Below, one piece after another: positions 6,109-6,510 of a stretch of DNA of 6,510 bases. The number at the start of each line of letters is the position of its first letter. Positions within the stretch are counted from its first letter, which is position 1. Source of the DNA: an uncultured Lachnospiraceae bacterium. GTDB taxonomy: Bacteria > Bacillota > Clostridia > Lachnospirales > Lachnospiraceae. Both the position numbers and the translations under genes were made by a program. The stretch is from NCBI GenBank assembly GCA_902795625.1, contig CADBLW010000361.1, forward strand, positions 1 through 6,510, written 5' to 3'. The notes under the pieces were generated by a model that saw only the letters and a list, made by a program, of their open reading frames with translations, did no database searches and was not told where the DNA came from.

Positions 6109-6139
6109 AAAAAGGAACCGGTACGGGGCCGGTTCCTTT
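6109..6139 (-). terminator. Rho-independent terminator
   Basis: The minus strand forms GGAACCGG / CCGGTTCC around a 7-base loop, and the 3' arm runs straight into TTTTT (6109-6113). Counting A-T pairs at the base, the stem reaches 11 perfect pairs. It closes the small-gene block at 6150-6510 and insulates it from the lipoprotein promoter just downstream. On the plus strand the same hairpin is followed by TTTCTTC, so some bidirectional activity is possible, though no plus-strand gene leads into it. Confidence 0.88.
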
Positions 6140-6149
6140 CTTCAAGGAA

Positions 6150-6245
6150 TTATACTTTCTTATCACTTTGTGGCCGGTCAAGTGTCAATACCATTGTCTG
6201 GCCGGCTTCATTTCTGCGGTAAGTCGCACTCTCTATAAGCGGCAT
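6150..6245 (-). CDS. Possible 31-residue ORF, function unknown
   Basis: ATG at 6245 opens a 31-codon frame beginning MPLIESATYRRNEAGQTM and ending K-K-V before TAA. It starts 6 bases after the stop of the 58-residue gene and ends 10 bases before the terminator stem, so it fills the space as a coupled last cistron would. No separate ribosome site is visible. It has no motif I recognise. It may be a real microprotein, a truncated remnant of a longer gene, or chance. Confidence 0.35.
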   Translation of the reverse strand: MPLIESATYRRNEAGQTMVLTLDRPQSDKKV

Positions 6246-6251
6246 GAATAC

Positions 6252-6428
6252 TTAACTATTGTTAATAATGCGACTTGTCACAATCTTAACTGCAATCTGA
6301 AGGGATGCATCATCAGTTAGTAATTCCTTGGGCACACCAGCAGCTACAAGGTCATCTCGAACCATTACCTTATCCTCTTCCAGCGCCGATGCACCATCAT
6401 AGTATAGGTTGGTATAAGACGAAGACAT
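6252..6428 (-). CDS. Small hypothetical protein (58 residues)
   Basis: ATG at 6428 follows AAAGGGG with 8 bases between GGGG and the start, and this ribosome site overlaps the TAA of the preceding frame, a typical tightly packed arrangement. The product is acidic in its first half (D-G-A-S-A-L-E-E-D-K at 11-20) and looks helical, with segments around V21-A30 and A41-I55 and a connecting G-V-P-K-E-L-L-T-D-D (31-40). There is no signal peptide, transmembrane segment or cysteine. I do not recognise the family. The size, packing and lower GC would suit a phage-derived or other accessory gene, but that is a guess. GC is about 42% by direct count, below the other genes here. Confidence 0.7.
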   Translation of the reverse strand: MSSSYTNLYYDGASALEEDKVMVRDDLVAAGVPKELLTDDASLQIAVKIVTSRIINNS

Positions 6429-6441
6429 AGTTTTTACCCCT

Positions 6442-6510
6442 TTACATATGTGTCAATTTTCGTAGTATGGCTGTCTTCATTTCTACAAACACTACTGAAA
6501 CCAAAAGAAC
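6442..6510 (-). CDS. Possible C-terminal end of an upstream gene (partial)
   Basis: From the right edge an open frame runs 22 codons, including V-F-V-E-M-K-T-A-I-L-R-K-L, to TAA at 6442-6444. The stop overlaps the ribosome site of the 58-residue gene, which argues that it is a true gene end rather than a chance frame. The piece is too short to assign a family, and an internal ATG at 6480 could instead start a 12-residue leader peptide. Confidence 0.4.
   Translation of the reverse strand, partial: VLLVSVVFVEMKTAILRKLTHM

Noticed and set aside
5945..6181. 78-codon minus-strand frame across the lipoprotein promoter region
   Set aside because: It runs through the terminator, the sigma-A promoter and the lipoprotein leader, with no homology signs and no good ribosome site.
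6019..6320. Several overlapping plus-strand frames of 60-84 codons
   Set aside because: They span the terminator and promoter, overlap the 58-residue gene in antisense, and lack convincing ribosome sites or motifs.
1..6510. tRNA, rRNA, riboswitch, insertion sequence or integrase
   Set aside because: I found no cloverleaf, rRNA-like segment, conserved riboswitch core, transposase motif or paired terminal repeats of a mobile element in the window.

Overview
The window looks like a chromosomal segment of a moderately GC-rich Gram-positive Firmicute, probably a gut or rumen Clostridia/Lachnospiraceae-type anaerobe. The reasons are strong AGGAGG-like ribosome sites, a consensus sigma-A promoter, a TTG-initiated lipoprotein with a Leu-Ala-Ala-Cys lipobox, a cytoplasmic GH43 enzyme of a type common in plant-fibre-degrading Clostridia, and a TIR/WD40-like protein of a type seen in the same bacteria. 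This placement is inference; no rRNA or housekeeping marker is present. Every gene I can support is read on the minus strand, so transcription runs from high to low coordinates.

Reading in the direction of transcription, 6150-6510 is an AT-richer stretch (the 58-codon gene is about 42% GC by my count, clearly below the genes further on). It holds the tail of a possible upstream gene, a compact 58-residue gene, and a possible 31-residue ORF 6 bases after it. A strong hairpin with a T-run (6109-6139) closes this block. A near-perfect sigma-A promoter (6018-6046) then starts a 476-residue lipoprotein. Its middle carries the zinc-peptidase motif H-E-W-M-H and its C-terminus is a ricin-type beta-trefoil, so it is predicted to be a membrane-anchored, glycan-binding protease on the outer face of the cell.

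Seven bases after that gene lies a perfect 18-bp inverted repeat (arms 4458-4475 and 4493-4510). It contains four copies of the octamer GGGTATAA and is interlocked with a second sigma-A-like promoter (-35 TCGACA, -10 TATAAT). This promoter drives a GH43 glycosidase with a C-terminal CBM6-like beta-sandwich and no signal peptide. The layout suggests repressor-controlled expression of an enzyme that trims imported oligosaccharides inside the cell.

After a 105-base spacer with tandem 15/16-bp repeats and a weak hairpin comes a tightly spaced two-gene unit. The first gene is a DHH/DHHA1 phosphoesterase with all signature motifs and an unusual C-terminal extension that appears to hold two copies of a PGDYG-like module. 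Twelve bases later begins a TIR-domain protein (450 residues visible, continuing beyond coordinate 1). Its order is TIR, glycine-rich transmembrane helix, seven near-identical heptads, helical region, WD40-like repeats. Pairing a likely NAD-cleaving or nucleotide-signalling TIR protein with a phosphoesterase family known to cleave small phosphodiesters is the most interesting arrangement here. A link to defence or nucleotide signalling is inference from family knowledge only.
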